Assembly (NCBI GenBank): GCA_013388735.1
Contig: JACAES010000024.1
Span: 1-36,177 of the forward strand
Source of the DNA: Chloroflexota bacterium
Lineage (GTDB): Bacteria; Chloroflexota; Anaerolineae; Aggregatilineales; Phototrophicaceae
Reading direction: 5' to 3'
DNA: 36,177 nt
In this document: piece after piece, positions 26,002 through 33,764 of the stretch
How positions within the stretch are numbered: position 1 is the first letter of the stretch
Layout of the letters: every line of letters starts with the position of its first letter
The notes under the pieces: model-generated
Databases searched by the model: none
What the model saw: only the letters and a program-made list of their open reading frames with translations
Told to the model about the DNA's origin: nothing
Made by a program: the position numbers and the translations under genes

Positions 26002-26427
26002 ATGCACCGCAGACGATACACCGCAGCGGAAAAACAGGCGGCGCTGGCGCGGCTGCGGGAAAACAGCGGCAATGTCCGCATCACCAGCGCCGAAACGGGC
26101 ATCAACCCGCGCACGCTGCGAGCCTGGGCGCAGCGCCAGCAGTCTGCCCCGGCCCCGCCGCCGGAAAGCGAGCCGGTCGAGGCGCGGCTGCGCGACCTGC
26201 TGATGGACAACATCCTGCGGCTGGCCGATTCGCTGGAGGCGACCATTGACGACGCGCCGCTGAACCAGCGCGCCAGCGCCCTGGCGCAGTTGATTGACCG
26301 GCTGCTGAAGCTGGCCGACAAACTGCCGGACGAGCAGCGCGATCACGTGTTGCGAATGGAGTACGTAGACCCCGATGGTTCGGTTCATGCGACCCCACCC
26401 TGGGCAAGAGAGCGTTCTGAAAGCTGA
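26002..26427 (+). CDS. Terminase small subunit-like HTH protein
   Basis: The 141-residue protein begins MHRRRYTAAEKQAALARLRE, followed by NSGNVRITSAETGINPRTLRAWAQR, a homeodomain-like helix-turn-helix. An acidic helical region (residues ~58-115) could mediate oligomerisation. A small HTH protein overlapping a terminase large subunit gene is the standard TerS position, where TerS binds the packaging site and recruits TerL. On sequence alone a transposase-type HTH cannot be excluded. ATG 26002 follows a strong GGAGGAGGAG (25984-25993); the longer in-frame reading from 25867 runs through the palindrome and is rejected. The gene overlaps terL by 53 bases. Confidence 0.65.
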   Translation: MHRRRYTAAEKQAALARLRENSGNVRITSAETGINPRTLRAWAQRQQSAPAPPPESEPVEARLRDLLMDNILRLADSLEATIDDAPLNQRASALAQLIDRLLKLADKLPDEQRDHVLRMEYVDPDGSVHATPPWARERSES

Positions 26428-27568
26428 GGCGCGCTTTCGTGTGGTGGCCTGCGGGCGGCGCTTTGGCAAAACCACCGCCGGGCAGATCGCTATTTTAGAG
26501 ACAGCGGCGCGGGGCGGGCGCTGCTGGTGGCTGTCGCCGACGTATGGCATGGCAAGCCAGGTCTGGCGCGACCTGAAGCGCGTGGCGCGGGAACTGGGCC
26601 AGGATGCCGTCATCCACGAACAGGAGCGGCGGATTGATTTTTACGGCGGCGGCTGGCTGGCGATCCACAGCGCGCACGCGCCCGACCGGCTGCGCGGCGC
26701 GGGCCTTGACCTGGCCGTGCTGGACGAAGCGGCCTTCATGACGCCGGACGTATGGCCGGAAGTGGTGCGCCCGATGTTAACCGAACGGCGCGGCGGGGCG
26801 CTGTTCCTGTCGTCCCCGAACGGGCGCAACTGGTTCTGGGAAGTGTTCAGACTGGGGCTGGAGCCGGCAGAGCCGGAGTGGCAGTCTTTCCACTTCACCT
26901 CTTACGACAATCCGCTGATCGCACCGGAGGAACTGGAAGCGATCCACCGCCAGACGCCGGAACGCATCTGGCAGCAGGAATATCTGGCACAGTTCGGCGA
27001 CGACGGCGGCAGCGTTTTTCGCGGCGTGCGGGCGGCGGCCACCGCGCCGGCGGGTGTTCAGCCGGTGGCCGGGCGGCGGTACAGCGCCGGGCTGGACTGG
27101 GGGCGCGAACACGATTATACCGCCCTGGTGGTGATAGATGCCGAGATGCGGCAGATGGTGGCGCTCGACCGCTTCAACCAGGTGACCTGGTCGCTCCAGC
27201 GCGGGCGGCTGAAGGCGCTCATCGAACGCTGGCAGCCGACGGTGGTGTGGGCGGAAAGCAACAGCATCGGCTCGGTCAATATCGAGGCGCTCCAGGCGGC
27301 AGGGCTGCCGGTGCGCGCCTTCGCCACCACCGCCCGCAGCAAACCGCCGCTGATCGAAAATCTGGCGCTGGCCGTTGAACGCGGCGAGCTGGCGCTGCTG
27401 CCGGACGAGCGCCTGCTGGACGAACTGGCGACCTACAGCCTGACGCGGCTGCCGGGCGGCGGCTATCGTTACAGCGCCCTGCCGGGCGGCCACGACGATC
27501 TGGTGATCGCGGCGGCGCTGGCCTGGCATGGCGTCCGCTGCGGCGGGATGAGCCTGGATTTCGTTTGA
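26375..27568 (+). CDS. Phage terminase large subunit (ATPase-nuclease), orphan
   Basis: TerL pumps phage DNA into capsids with its N-terminal ATPase and cuts it with its C-terminal RNase H-fold nuclease. The 397 residues have both halves: Walker A ACGRRFGKTT (25-34), Walker B LAVLDEAAF (113-121, Asp117/Glu118) and coupling motif LFLSSPNG. The nuclease acids are Asp241 (AGLDWGREHDYTALVVID), Glu294 (VWAESNSIG) and Asp374/Asp375 (GGHDDLVIAAALA). No key residue is missing, so it looks functional. No portal, protease, capsid, tail or integrase gene is present on either side: ada lies upstream, and an MFS gene starts convergent only 13 bases downstream. It is thus an isolated or domesticated terminase. 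An ATG at 26387 is an alternative start. Confidence 0.88.
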   Translation: MVRFMRPHPGQESVLKAEARFRVVACGRRFGKTTAGQIAILETAARGGRCWWLSPTYGMASQVWRDLKRVARELGQDAVIHEQERRIDFYGGGWLAIHSAHAPDRLRGAGLDLAVLDEAAFMTPDVWPEVVRPMLTERRGGALFLSSPNGRNWFWEVFRLGLEPAEPEWQSFHFTSYDNPLIAPEELEAIHRQTPERIWQQEYLAQFGDDGGSVFRGVRAAATAPAGVQPVAGRRYSAGLDWGREHDYTALVVIDAEMRQMVALDRFNQVTWSLQRGRLKALIERWQPTVVWAESNSIGSVNIEALQAAGLPVRAFATTARSKPPLIENLALAVERGELALLPDERLLDELATYSLTRLPGGGYRYSALPGGHDDLVIAAALAWHGVRCGGMSLDFV

Positions 27569-27581
27569 ATTCTGCCTCGCT

Positions 27582-28829
27582 TCAGAGCAGCGCCCGCATC
27601 CTGGGGAAACGCGCCACCACCAGCAGACTGAGCAGCCCACCCCCCGCCGCGTAAAGCATCATCGCGTCCGGCGTGCCGATGACATTGGCGACCGCACCCA
27701 GGCACAGCGCCCCGAACGGCGACAGGCCGAAAAAGGTCAGCGTGTACAGGCTCATCACCCGCCCGCGAAACTCGTCCGGCACTTCGCTCTGAATAAGCGT
27801 ATTGGTAGTGACGAACTGCAAAATGATGCCGAAGCCGTACAGCACCATCAACGCTACCGCCGATGAGACGGTATTCATCCGCGAAACCAGCAGGCCGACC
27901 AGCATCACAAACACCACCATCGCCGCGATGACCTGCCCGCGCCCGAAGTATTTGCCAAGCCGCGTCATCATCACCCCGGCGGCCACCGCGCCGAAACCCA
28001 TCGCCGTACTGATGGCCGCGTATCCCTCGGTTGGGGACTTCAGCACTTCATCGGCGAAAGCCGGGAACAGCGTCGAAAGGTTGACGGTGAACAGGCCGCT
28101 GACGAAAGCCAGCAGCAGCAGCGGCGCGATGGTGGGGTGATAACGCGAGAAGCGCAGCCCTTCCTTCAAACGCCGGATGGGGGATAGACTGCCGGTCGGC
28201 GGGGGAGCGGCCTGAGGATGGATGATGGAGAGCATAAAAATGACGGCCAGGAAGCTGATGCCGTTGAAGAAAAAACACCAGGCCGCCCCGACCTGCGCCA
28301 GCAGGACGCCGGCGGCGGCAGGCCCGATAATACGCGAAACGTTAAACATGATCGAATTGAGGGCGATGCCGCTGGACAGGTCATCATGCCCCACCAGATC
28401 AACGATGATGGTCTGCCGGGAGGGCGCGTCTACCGCGTTGGTGATGCCCAGCAGAAACGCCAGCGCGACGATGTGATACACCTGCACCGTGCCGCTGAAG
28501 GTCAGCGCCGCCAGGATGAACGCCAGCGTCATCTGAGCCGTCTGGGAAAAGATGAGCAGGCGGCGGCGCGGGATGCGGTCTACCAGCACGCCGGCGAAGG
28601 GCGACAGCAGCAGCGACGGCAGCCCGGCGGCGCAGGCTACAATGCCCAGCCACAGTTCTTCCCGCGTCAGTTGGAACACCAGCCAGCCCTGGGCGATGAT
28701 CTGCATCCAGGAGCCGGAAAGCGAAATCAACTGTCCGACGAAATACAGGCGAAAGTTGGGGTAGCGCAGGGCGGCCAGCGTGCTGGTGCGCAGGCCGGTG
28801 TTGGAGGAAGAAGTAGCCAGGCTTGTCAT
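27582..28829 (-). CDS. MFS transporter (EntS/MFS_3-like exporter)
   Basis: The 415-residue protein is hydrophobic throughout, with about 11-12 membrane helices. It opens NFRLYFVGQLISLSGSWMQIIAQGWLVFQL, typical of the MFS_3/enterobactin-exporter group, with GVLVDRIPRRRLL as the loop 2-3 motif. DAPSRQTIIVDLV and GPAAAGVLLAQVGAAWCFFFNG follow in the first half, and VPDEFRGRVMSLYTLTFFGL in the second. These are usually proton-driven exporters of siderophores, drugs or other small molecules; the substrate is unknown. The ATG is the complement of 28827-28829 with a weak GGAT upstream. A palindrome overlaps its likely promoter. Confidence 0.9.
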   Translation of the reverse strand: MTSLATSSSNTGLRTSTLAALRYPNFRLYFVGQLISLSGSWMQIIAQGWLVFQLTREELWLGIVACAAGLPSLLLSPFAGVLVDRIPRRRLLIFSQTAQMTLAFILAALTFSGTVQVYHIVALAFLLGITNAVDAPSRQTIIVDLVGHDDLSSGIALNSIMFNVSRIIGPAAAGVLLAQVGAAWCFFFNGISFLAVIFMLSIIHPQAAPPPTGSLSPIRRLKEGLRFSRYHPTIAPLLLLAFVSGLFTVNLSTLFPAFADEVLKSPTEGYAAISTAMGFGAVAAGVMMTRLGKYFGRGQVIAAMVVFVMLVGLLVSRMNTVSSAVALMVLYGFGIILQFVTTNTLIQSEVPDEFRGRVMSLYTLTFFGLSPFGALCLGAVANVIGTPDAMMLYAAGGGLLSLLVVARFPRMRALL

Positions 28830-28905
28830 AGAATCCGATCCGAACGTGCCGATAGTGAAAACCGATATACGCGATTGGGCGGTTAAAGCGCATAGATTAA
28901 CATTT

Positions 28906-28935
28906 ATTATAGAGGGCGACTGACGCGCGTCACAA
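28906..28935 (-). promoter_or_regulatory. MFS promoter with overlapping 12-bp palindrome
   Basis: On the minus strand TATAAT is the complement of 28906-28911, and TTGTGA (complement of 28930-28935) lies 18 bases upstream. A perfect palindrome TGACGCGCGTCA (28921-28932) covers the spacer and part of the -35 box, where a repressor would block polymerase. Confidence 0.45.
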
Positions 28936-29039
28936 TAAGACCGTTTGCCGAAATGGACTCATGCCTGGATAATCGCCGCCAAGTCTGCTACGCTGGACGC
29001 GCATAAGCGGCGGGACGCGAATGCAAATACTTTGACCCT

Positions 29040-29160
29040 GCTCCCTCAGGGAATATGCGTCTCCATTCGAGTCGCCGAACTCGGAGAGGGGGAATATGGC
29101 GACCGCTTTTCCCTTCCCTGAATTCGGGGGAGGTGGTGCGCGCTGCGCGCCGGAGGGGGT
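29040..29160. repeat. Dispersed palindromic repeat block in the 28830-29209 gap
   Basis: Imperfect hairpins CGAGT-CGCCGA-ACTCG and CCTTCCCTGAATTCGGGGGAGG and a GCGCGCTGCGCGC run make up this non-coding block. It shares the 13-mer GAATTCGGGGGAG with 20640-20652. The rest of the gap holds the MFS promoter and the GT4 ribosome-binding site; no clear plus-strand promoter was seen. Confidence 0.6.
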
Positions 29161-29209
29161 CATCAGCAAACCGCTTCGCCGCCGGGGTGAAAAGGTCTGG
29201 AGGCGAAAC

Positions 29210-30340
29210 GTGAATTTGCTGATGGTGAGCGGCGACTCGTCGGTGGCGCAGGGGCGCGACGGCGCGTTTTACCAGATGCTCCGGCACTTCGCGCGTCACT
29301 GGTCGCGGATTGACATCCTCTGCCCGCGCGCGCCGGGGGCGCAGCCGCGCCAGCTTTTCGACAACGTGTACGTGCATCCGTCGCCCTGGCACAAAAGTTT
29401 GCAGCCCTGGTTCGTCTACCGGCAGGGGCGCGCGCTGCTGGCGGAACGCGACTACGCGCTGGCGGTCAGCCACGATTACGGCTTCTTCGTGCAAAGCCTG
29501 GGTGTATGGGCGCTGGGGCTGCCGGTCGTCAGCGAGATTTTCCACATCGAAGGCTACCCGCGCGCGGCCACCCGGCGCGAACGCCTGCAACGAGCTGCCG
29601 CGTTCGTTTACGTGCGCTGGGCCAGAAACCGCGCCGCCGCCTTTCGCGCCATGAACCGGGTCGAAATGCCGGAACTGCTGCGGCGGTTGGGCGTGGCGGA
29701 CGATAAAATCCTGGTGCTGTCGGCGCTGTACCTGGATTACGCGCGGTTTCGCCCGCTGCCGGACGAGCCGCGCCGGTACGATGTGTTGTTTGTGGGCCGG
29801 CTGGCGGCCAACAAGGGGCTGTTCACGCTGCTGGACGCGCTGGCGCGGGTGAAGGCCGCTCATCCGGCGGTGCGGCTGGGTGTTCGTGGCGACGGCCCGC
29901 TGCGCCCGGCGCTGGAACGGCGCATCGCCGCGCTGAAGCTGTCGCCCAACGTGGACTGGATTCCGCGCCTGGACGGGCCGGACGACCTGGCGCGGCTGTA
30001 CAATCAGGCCGGGATGCTGGTGTGCGCCTCCACTGCCGAGGGCGGCCCGCGCGTGACGGTCGAGGCGATGGCCTGCGGCGTGCCGGTCATCTCGACGCCG
30101 GTGGGCGTGATGCCGGAACTGGTGCGCGACGGCGAAAACGGGCTGCTGTTTAACTGGGAGGCCGGGGAACTGGCGGGCAAAATCAGACAACTGCTGGACG
30201 ATGAAACCGGGCGGCGCTTGATGGGCGAAGCCGGGCGAGCCTCGGTGCAGGGTTTCGAGGCCGAAGCGGTCATCGAAGCCTACGCGCGCGGCTACCACGC
30301 CCTCATCGAACGGCTGCGGGAGGCATCATGCGCGTGCTGA
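29210..30340 (+). CDS. GT4 glycosyltransferase, first of the polysaccharide operon
   Basis: The 376-residue GT-B transferase begins VNLLMVSGDSSVAQGRDGAF. Its acceptor domain is followed by the donor domain: VLFVGRLAANKGLFTLLDAL, LGVRGDGPLRPALE and the E-x7-E region ASTAEGGPRVTVEAMACGVPVISTPVG. The start is GTG 29210 with GGAGG at 29199-29203. A longer in-frame ATG at 29096 would translate the palindromic repeat and is rejected. The gene overlaps the next GT4 by 13 bases, indicating one operon. It adds a sugar to a lipid-linked or surface glycan; the linkage cannot be predicted. Confidence 0.9.
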   Translation: MNLLMVSGDSSVAQGRDGAFYQMLRHFARHWSRIDILCPRAPGAQPRQLFDNVYVHPSPWHKSLQPWFVYRQGRALLAERDYALAVSHDYGFFVQSLGVWALGLPVVSEIFHIEGYPRAATRRERLQRAAAFVYVRWARNRAAAFRAMNRVEMPELLRRLGVADDKILVLSALYLDYARFRPLPDEPRRYDVLFVGRLAANKGLFTLLDALARVKAAHPAVRLGVRGDGPLRPALERRIAALKLSPNVDWIPRLDGPDDLARLYNQAGMLVCASTAEGGPRVTVEAMACGVPVISTPVGVMPELVRDGENGLLFNWEAGELAGKIRQLLDDETGRRLMGEAGRASVQGFEAEAVIEAYARGYHALIERLREASCAC

Positions 30341-31371
30341 TGATCGTGCAGCAGGTGGACGAAAGCCACTGGCTGCGCGGCTTTACGGTCGGCTGGATTC
30401 GCGCGCTGGCGGCGCAGGTGGCGGCGCTGGACGTGCTGGCGCTGGAGGCCGCGCCGACCGATCTGCCGGACAACGTGACGGTTTTTTCGATGGGCAAGGA
30501 ACGCGGCAAAAACCGCGCCCGCGAACTGTGGAATTTTCAGCGCGGGATGCTGCGTTTCGCCCCGCGCGCGGACGTGATCTTCAGCCACATGACGCCGCTG
30601 TATACCATCCTGGCCGCGCCTTATGCGGCGTTGTTCGGCAAAAAGCAGGTCTTGTGGTACACGCACCGGCAGGTGGATACGGCGCTGCGGCTGGCCGACC
30701 GGCTGGCCTGGCGGGTTACGACCGCCGTGCCGGACAGCTACGGCATCCCGTCCGGCAAGGCGCGCGCGCTGGGACACGGCATTGATACGGACTTCTTCGC
30801 GCCGGGCGATTGTCCGCCGCCGGATGACCTGCCGGTAGTTTTGCAGGTGGCGCGGCTGATGCCGATCAAACGGCAGGAAACGCTGATTCGCGCGCTGGCG
30901 AAAGGCGTCCCGGCGCGGGCGGTGTTCGTCGGCGCGGACGAACAGAGGACGGGTTATGCCGACCGGCTGAAGACGCTGGCGCAGGAATTGAACGTGCCGG
31001 TGCTGTTCACCGGCGGGCTGCCCGCTGCCGAGGTGCGCGACTGGTATCGCCGGGCGGCGGTGGCCGTCAACCTCAGCCCGGTGGGGTTGTTCGACAAAGC
31101 CGTGCTGGAAAGCCTGGCCTGCGGCACGCCGACCATCGTTTGTAACCCGGCTTTCGATCCGCTGCTGGGCAGCTGCCAGCCCACCCTGCGTATCAACGAC
31201 CCGGACGACGTGGACGGGCTGGCGGCCAGGCTGTTGAAGCTGCTGGCGCTGGCGGAGGGCGATACCCGCGCGATGGGCGACATGCTGCGAAAACACACCG
31301 TCGAACAGCACAGTTTGCGGCAGCTTATGGCGCGGCTGGCGCGCGTGTTTGAAACGGGAGAGCCGGCCTGA
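30328..31371 (+). CDS. GT4 glycosyltransferase
   Basis: The 347-residue protein starts MRVLMIVQQVDESHWLRGF and has a clear GT-B donor domain: PVVLQVARLMPIKRQETLI, AVFVGADEQRTGYADRLK and AVNLSPVGLFDKAVLESLACGTPTIV. The motif keeps the second Glu (LES), but the first position of the E-x7-E pair is not an evident Glu (SPVGLFDKAVLE). This occurs in some GT4 members. ATG 30328 lies inside the previous gene's 3' end and the stop overlaps the next ATG by one base, so translation is coupled on both sides. Confidence 0.87.
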   Translation: MRVLMIVQQVDESHWLRGFTVGWIRALAAQVAALDVLALEAAPTDLPDNVTVFSMGKERGKNRARELWNFQRGMLRFAPRADVIFSHMTPLYTILAAPYAALFGKKQVLWYTHRQVDTALRLADRLAWRVTTAVPDSYGIPSGKARALGHGIDTDFFAPGDCPPPDDLPVVLQVARLMPIKRQETLIRALAKGVPARAVFVGADEQRTGYADRLKTLAQELNVPVLFTGGLPAAEVRDWYRRAAVAVNLSPVGLFDKAVLESLACGTPTIVCNPAFDPLLGSCQPTLRINDPDDVDGLAARLLKLLALAEGDTRAMGDMLRKHTVEQHSLRQLMARLARVFETGEPA

Positions 31372-32564
31372 TGCGGCTGATTTACATCGCCAATATGCGC
31401 GTGCCGACCGAAAAAGCGCACGGCCTACAGATCATGCAGAACTGCGAGGCGCTGGCCGACACGGGCGCGGAGGTGCAGCTGTGGGTGCCGCGCCGCCGGA
31501 ACACCCCGGCGCTGCGGGCGGTCGGCGACCCCTGGGCGTATTACGGCGTCCGGCGCAACTTTGAACTGCGGCGCGTACCATGTCTGGATTTCACGCCGCC
31601 GGCGGCGGAGCAGGCCGGTCTGCCGGCGCGGCTGGTGTTTTATGTTCAGGCGCTGACGTTTGCGCTGGCGGCGCTGGCGCTGGCGCTGTTCGCCCGCGCC
31701 GACGTGTATTACAGCCGCGACCGGCTGGCGCTGCTGGCGCTCAGTCTGGTCAAGCCCCGGCGGGCGCTGGCTTACGAAGCGCACCAGTTTTCGCCGTCGC
31801 GGCGCGGTCGCTGGCTGGAACGCCTGGCCGCCCGCCGCATGGGGACGGTGATCGCCGTCACGCCGCCGCTGGCCGATGAACTGGTTAAGCTGGGCGTCCC
31901 GGTGGCGCGGGTACTGGTGGCGCACGACGGCTTCCGGCGGGAACGTTTCGCCGATCTGCCGTCGCAGGCCGAGGCGCGGCAAAAAATCGGCTGGCCGGAT
32001 GGGCTGTTCATCGTCGGCTACGTGGGGCGGCTGCATACGATGGCGATGGACAAAGGCGTCGGGACGCTGATCGAGGCGCTGCGGGATGTGGACGGCGCGG
32101 CGCTGGCGCTGGTGGGCGGGCCGGACGAGATGGCCGCCGCGCTGCGCGACCGCTGGCTGGCGCTGGGGCTGGACGGGGCGCATTTTCTGTACGCCGGGCA
32201 GGTCGAATCCGGGCGCGTGCCGCTGTACCTGAGCGCCTTCGACGTGTGCGCCATGCCGTTTCCCTTCACCCCGCATTTTGCGTTTTTCGCCTCGCCGCTC
32301 AAGCTGTTCGAGTACATGGCGGCGGGGCGCGCCATCGTCGCGTCCGATCTGCCGGGATGGGCGGACGTGGTGCAGGACGGCCAGACGGCGCTGCTGACGC
32401 CGCCGGGGGACGCCGGGGCGCTGGCGGCGGCGCTGACGCGGCTGCGCGACGACCCCGCCCAACGCGAACGATTGGGGCAGCAGGCGCGGGCGCGGGCGCT
32501 GGACGTGTACACCTGGGACGCGCGGGCGCGCGCGATTTTACGCAAAATCGCGGAGGCGACATGA
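31371..32564 (+). CDS. GT4 glycosyltransferase
   Basis: The 397-residue protein starts MRLIYIANMRVPTEKAHGLQI, a form seen in polysaccharide-cluster GT4 enzymes (the AHGLQIM loop follows strand 1). The donor-binding half has VGYVGRLHTMAMDKGVGTLI, LALVGGPDEMAAALRD and FDVCAMPFPFTPHFAFFASPLKLFEYMAAGRAIVASDLPG, with a K-L-F-E-Y-M helix in place of the classical second Glu stretch. The start overlaps the previous stop (TGATG). Forty-five bases separate it from the next gene, the widest gap among the consecutive GT4 genes. Confidence 0.88.
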   Translation: MRLIYIANMRVPTEKAHGLQIMQNCEALADTGAEVQLWVPRRRNTPALRAVGDPWAYYGVRRNFELRRVPCLDFTPPAAEQAGLPARLVFYVQALTFALAALALALFARADVYYSRDRLALLALSLVKPRRALAYEAHQFSPSRRGRWLERLAARRMGTVIAVTPPLADELVKLGVPVARVLVAHDGFRRERFADLPSQAEARQKIGWPDGLFIVGYVGRLHTMAMDKGVGTLIEALRDVDGAALALVGGPDEMAAALRDRWLALGLDGAHFLYAGQVESGRVPLYLSAFDVCAMPFPFTPHFAFFASPLKLFEYMAAGRAIVASDLPGWADVVQDGQTALLTPPGDAGALAAALTRLRDDPAQRERLGQQARARALDVYTWDARARAILRKIAEAT

Positions 32565-32609
32565 GCGCAAAAAACCGGCCCGGATATTCTGCGGCGGTGC
32601 AATAAAACG

Positions 32610-33734
32610 ATGCGCGTGGGTTTTTTGGCATCCGACCTGACCGACCGGCACGGCTGGGGCAGCTACAGCCTACATCTGATTCGCGCCCTGGCCGCACACG
32701 GCATCGAACTGACCATCCTGGCCGCCCGCGGCGGCCCGCCGGTTGATGACCTAGATATTCACCCCATCCTGCCCGGCGTCACGCCTCCTGAGCGATTTTT
32801 CCTGTCCCGGCTGGCGGCGGTGCAACCGCGCGCGCGGGCGCTGCTGCGCGGCTGCGACGTGATTCACGCCGCCGTCGAACCCTACGCGCCGCTGGCGGCC
32901 TGGGCTGCCGGAGGCCGCCCGCTGTTTATAACCGGGCATGGCAGCTATGTGCGGCTGGCGGGCGCGCGGCGCTGGCCGGCCAGCATGATTTACCGGCAGG
33001 CGTTCCGGCGTGGGATGCTGGTATGTGTCAGCCGCTATACGGCATCGGTGGCCGGCGAGGCGCTGCCGGGCGTGCGGACGACGGTCGTTAACAACGGTGT
33101 CGAGGCGGGGCGTTTTCTGACCCTGGAACGCCCGCCGAAGGCCGAAAAAAGCGCGCCGCTGGTGCTGTCGGTCGGCGCGGTTAAGGCGCGCAAAGGGACG
33201 CTGGAACTGGTACAGGCGATGGCCGAAGTTCGCCGGGAAATCCCGGCGGCGCGCTGCGCCATCGTCGGCAGCCTGACGCTGGAGCCGGATTACACGGCGC
33301 GGGTGCGGGCGGAAATCGCGCGGCTGGGGCTGGAAGGCTGTGTTGAACTGCCGGGGCGCGTGCCGGAAGCCGACCTGCCGGACTGGTACGCGCGGGCGGA
33401 TGTGTTCGTGATGCCGTCCATCAGCGACGGCTGGAAGTTCGAGGGTTACGGGCTGGTTTATCTGGAGGCCGGCGCTGCCGGGCTGCCGGTCATCGGCACG
33501 ACTCAAAGCGGCGCGGAGGACGCCATCAGCGATGGCGTGACCGGCCTGCTGGCGCGGCAGGAACACCTGGCAGCAGACCTGCCGGACGCGATTCTACGGA
33601 TTCTGCGCGACCCGGCGCTGGCGGCGCGTATGGGCGCGGCAGGGCGCGAGAAAGCGCGGGCGCAGACCTGGGGGCGCGTGGCGGAGCAGATGGCCGCCCT
33701 GTACGGCGCGGCGCTCCAGAAAAGCTCTGGCTAA
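32610..33734 (+). CDS. GT4 glycosyltransferase
   Basis: The 374-residue protein starts MRVGFLASDLTDRHGWGSYS. It carries the acceptor-domain motif TGHGSYVRLAGARRWP and the donor domain PLVLSVGAVKARKGTLELVQAM, CAIVGSLTLEPDYTARVR, and a GT4 signature with both Glu in FVMPSISDGWKFEGYGLVYLEAGAAGLPVIGT. The length and motif spacing are normal. The gene sits 45 bases after the preceding GT4 and 30 bases before the flippase gene, in the same operon. The sugar donor is not deducible. Confidence 0.89.
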   Translation: MRVGFLASDLTDRHGWGSYSLHLIRALAAHGIELTILAARGGPPVDDLDIHPILPGVTPPERFFLSRLAAVQPRARALLRGCDVIHAAVEPYAPLAAWAAGGRPLFITGHGSYVRLAGARRWPASMIYRQAFRRGMLVCVSRYTASVAGEALPGVRTTVVNNGVEAGRFLTLERPPKAEKSAPLVLSVGAVKARKGTLELVQAMAEVRREIPAARCAIVGSLTLEPDYTARVRAEIARLGLEGCVELPGRVPEADLPDWYARADVFVMPSISDGWKFEGYGLVYLEAGAAGLPVIGTTQSGAEDAISDGVTGLLARQEHLAADLPDAILRILRDPALAARMGAAGREKARAQTWGRVAEQMAALYGAALQKSSG

Positions 33735-33764
33735 AGCCGGGGCGCATGTGTCACAATAAAGGTC

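Noticed and set aside
29096..29209. N-terminal extension of the first GT4 gene
   Set aside because: The extra 38 codons translate a dispersed palindromic repeat, while the GTG at 29210 has a good ribosome-binding site and family-like N-terminus.
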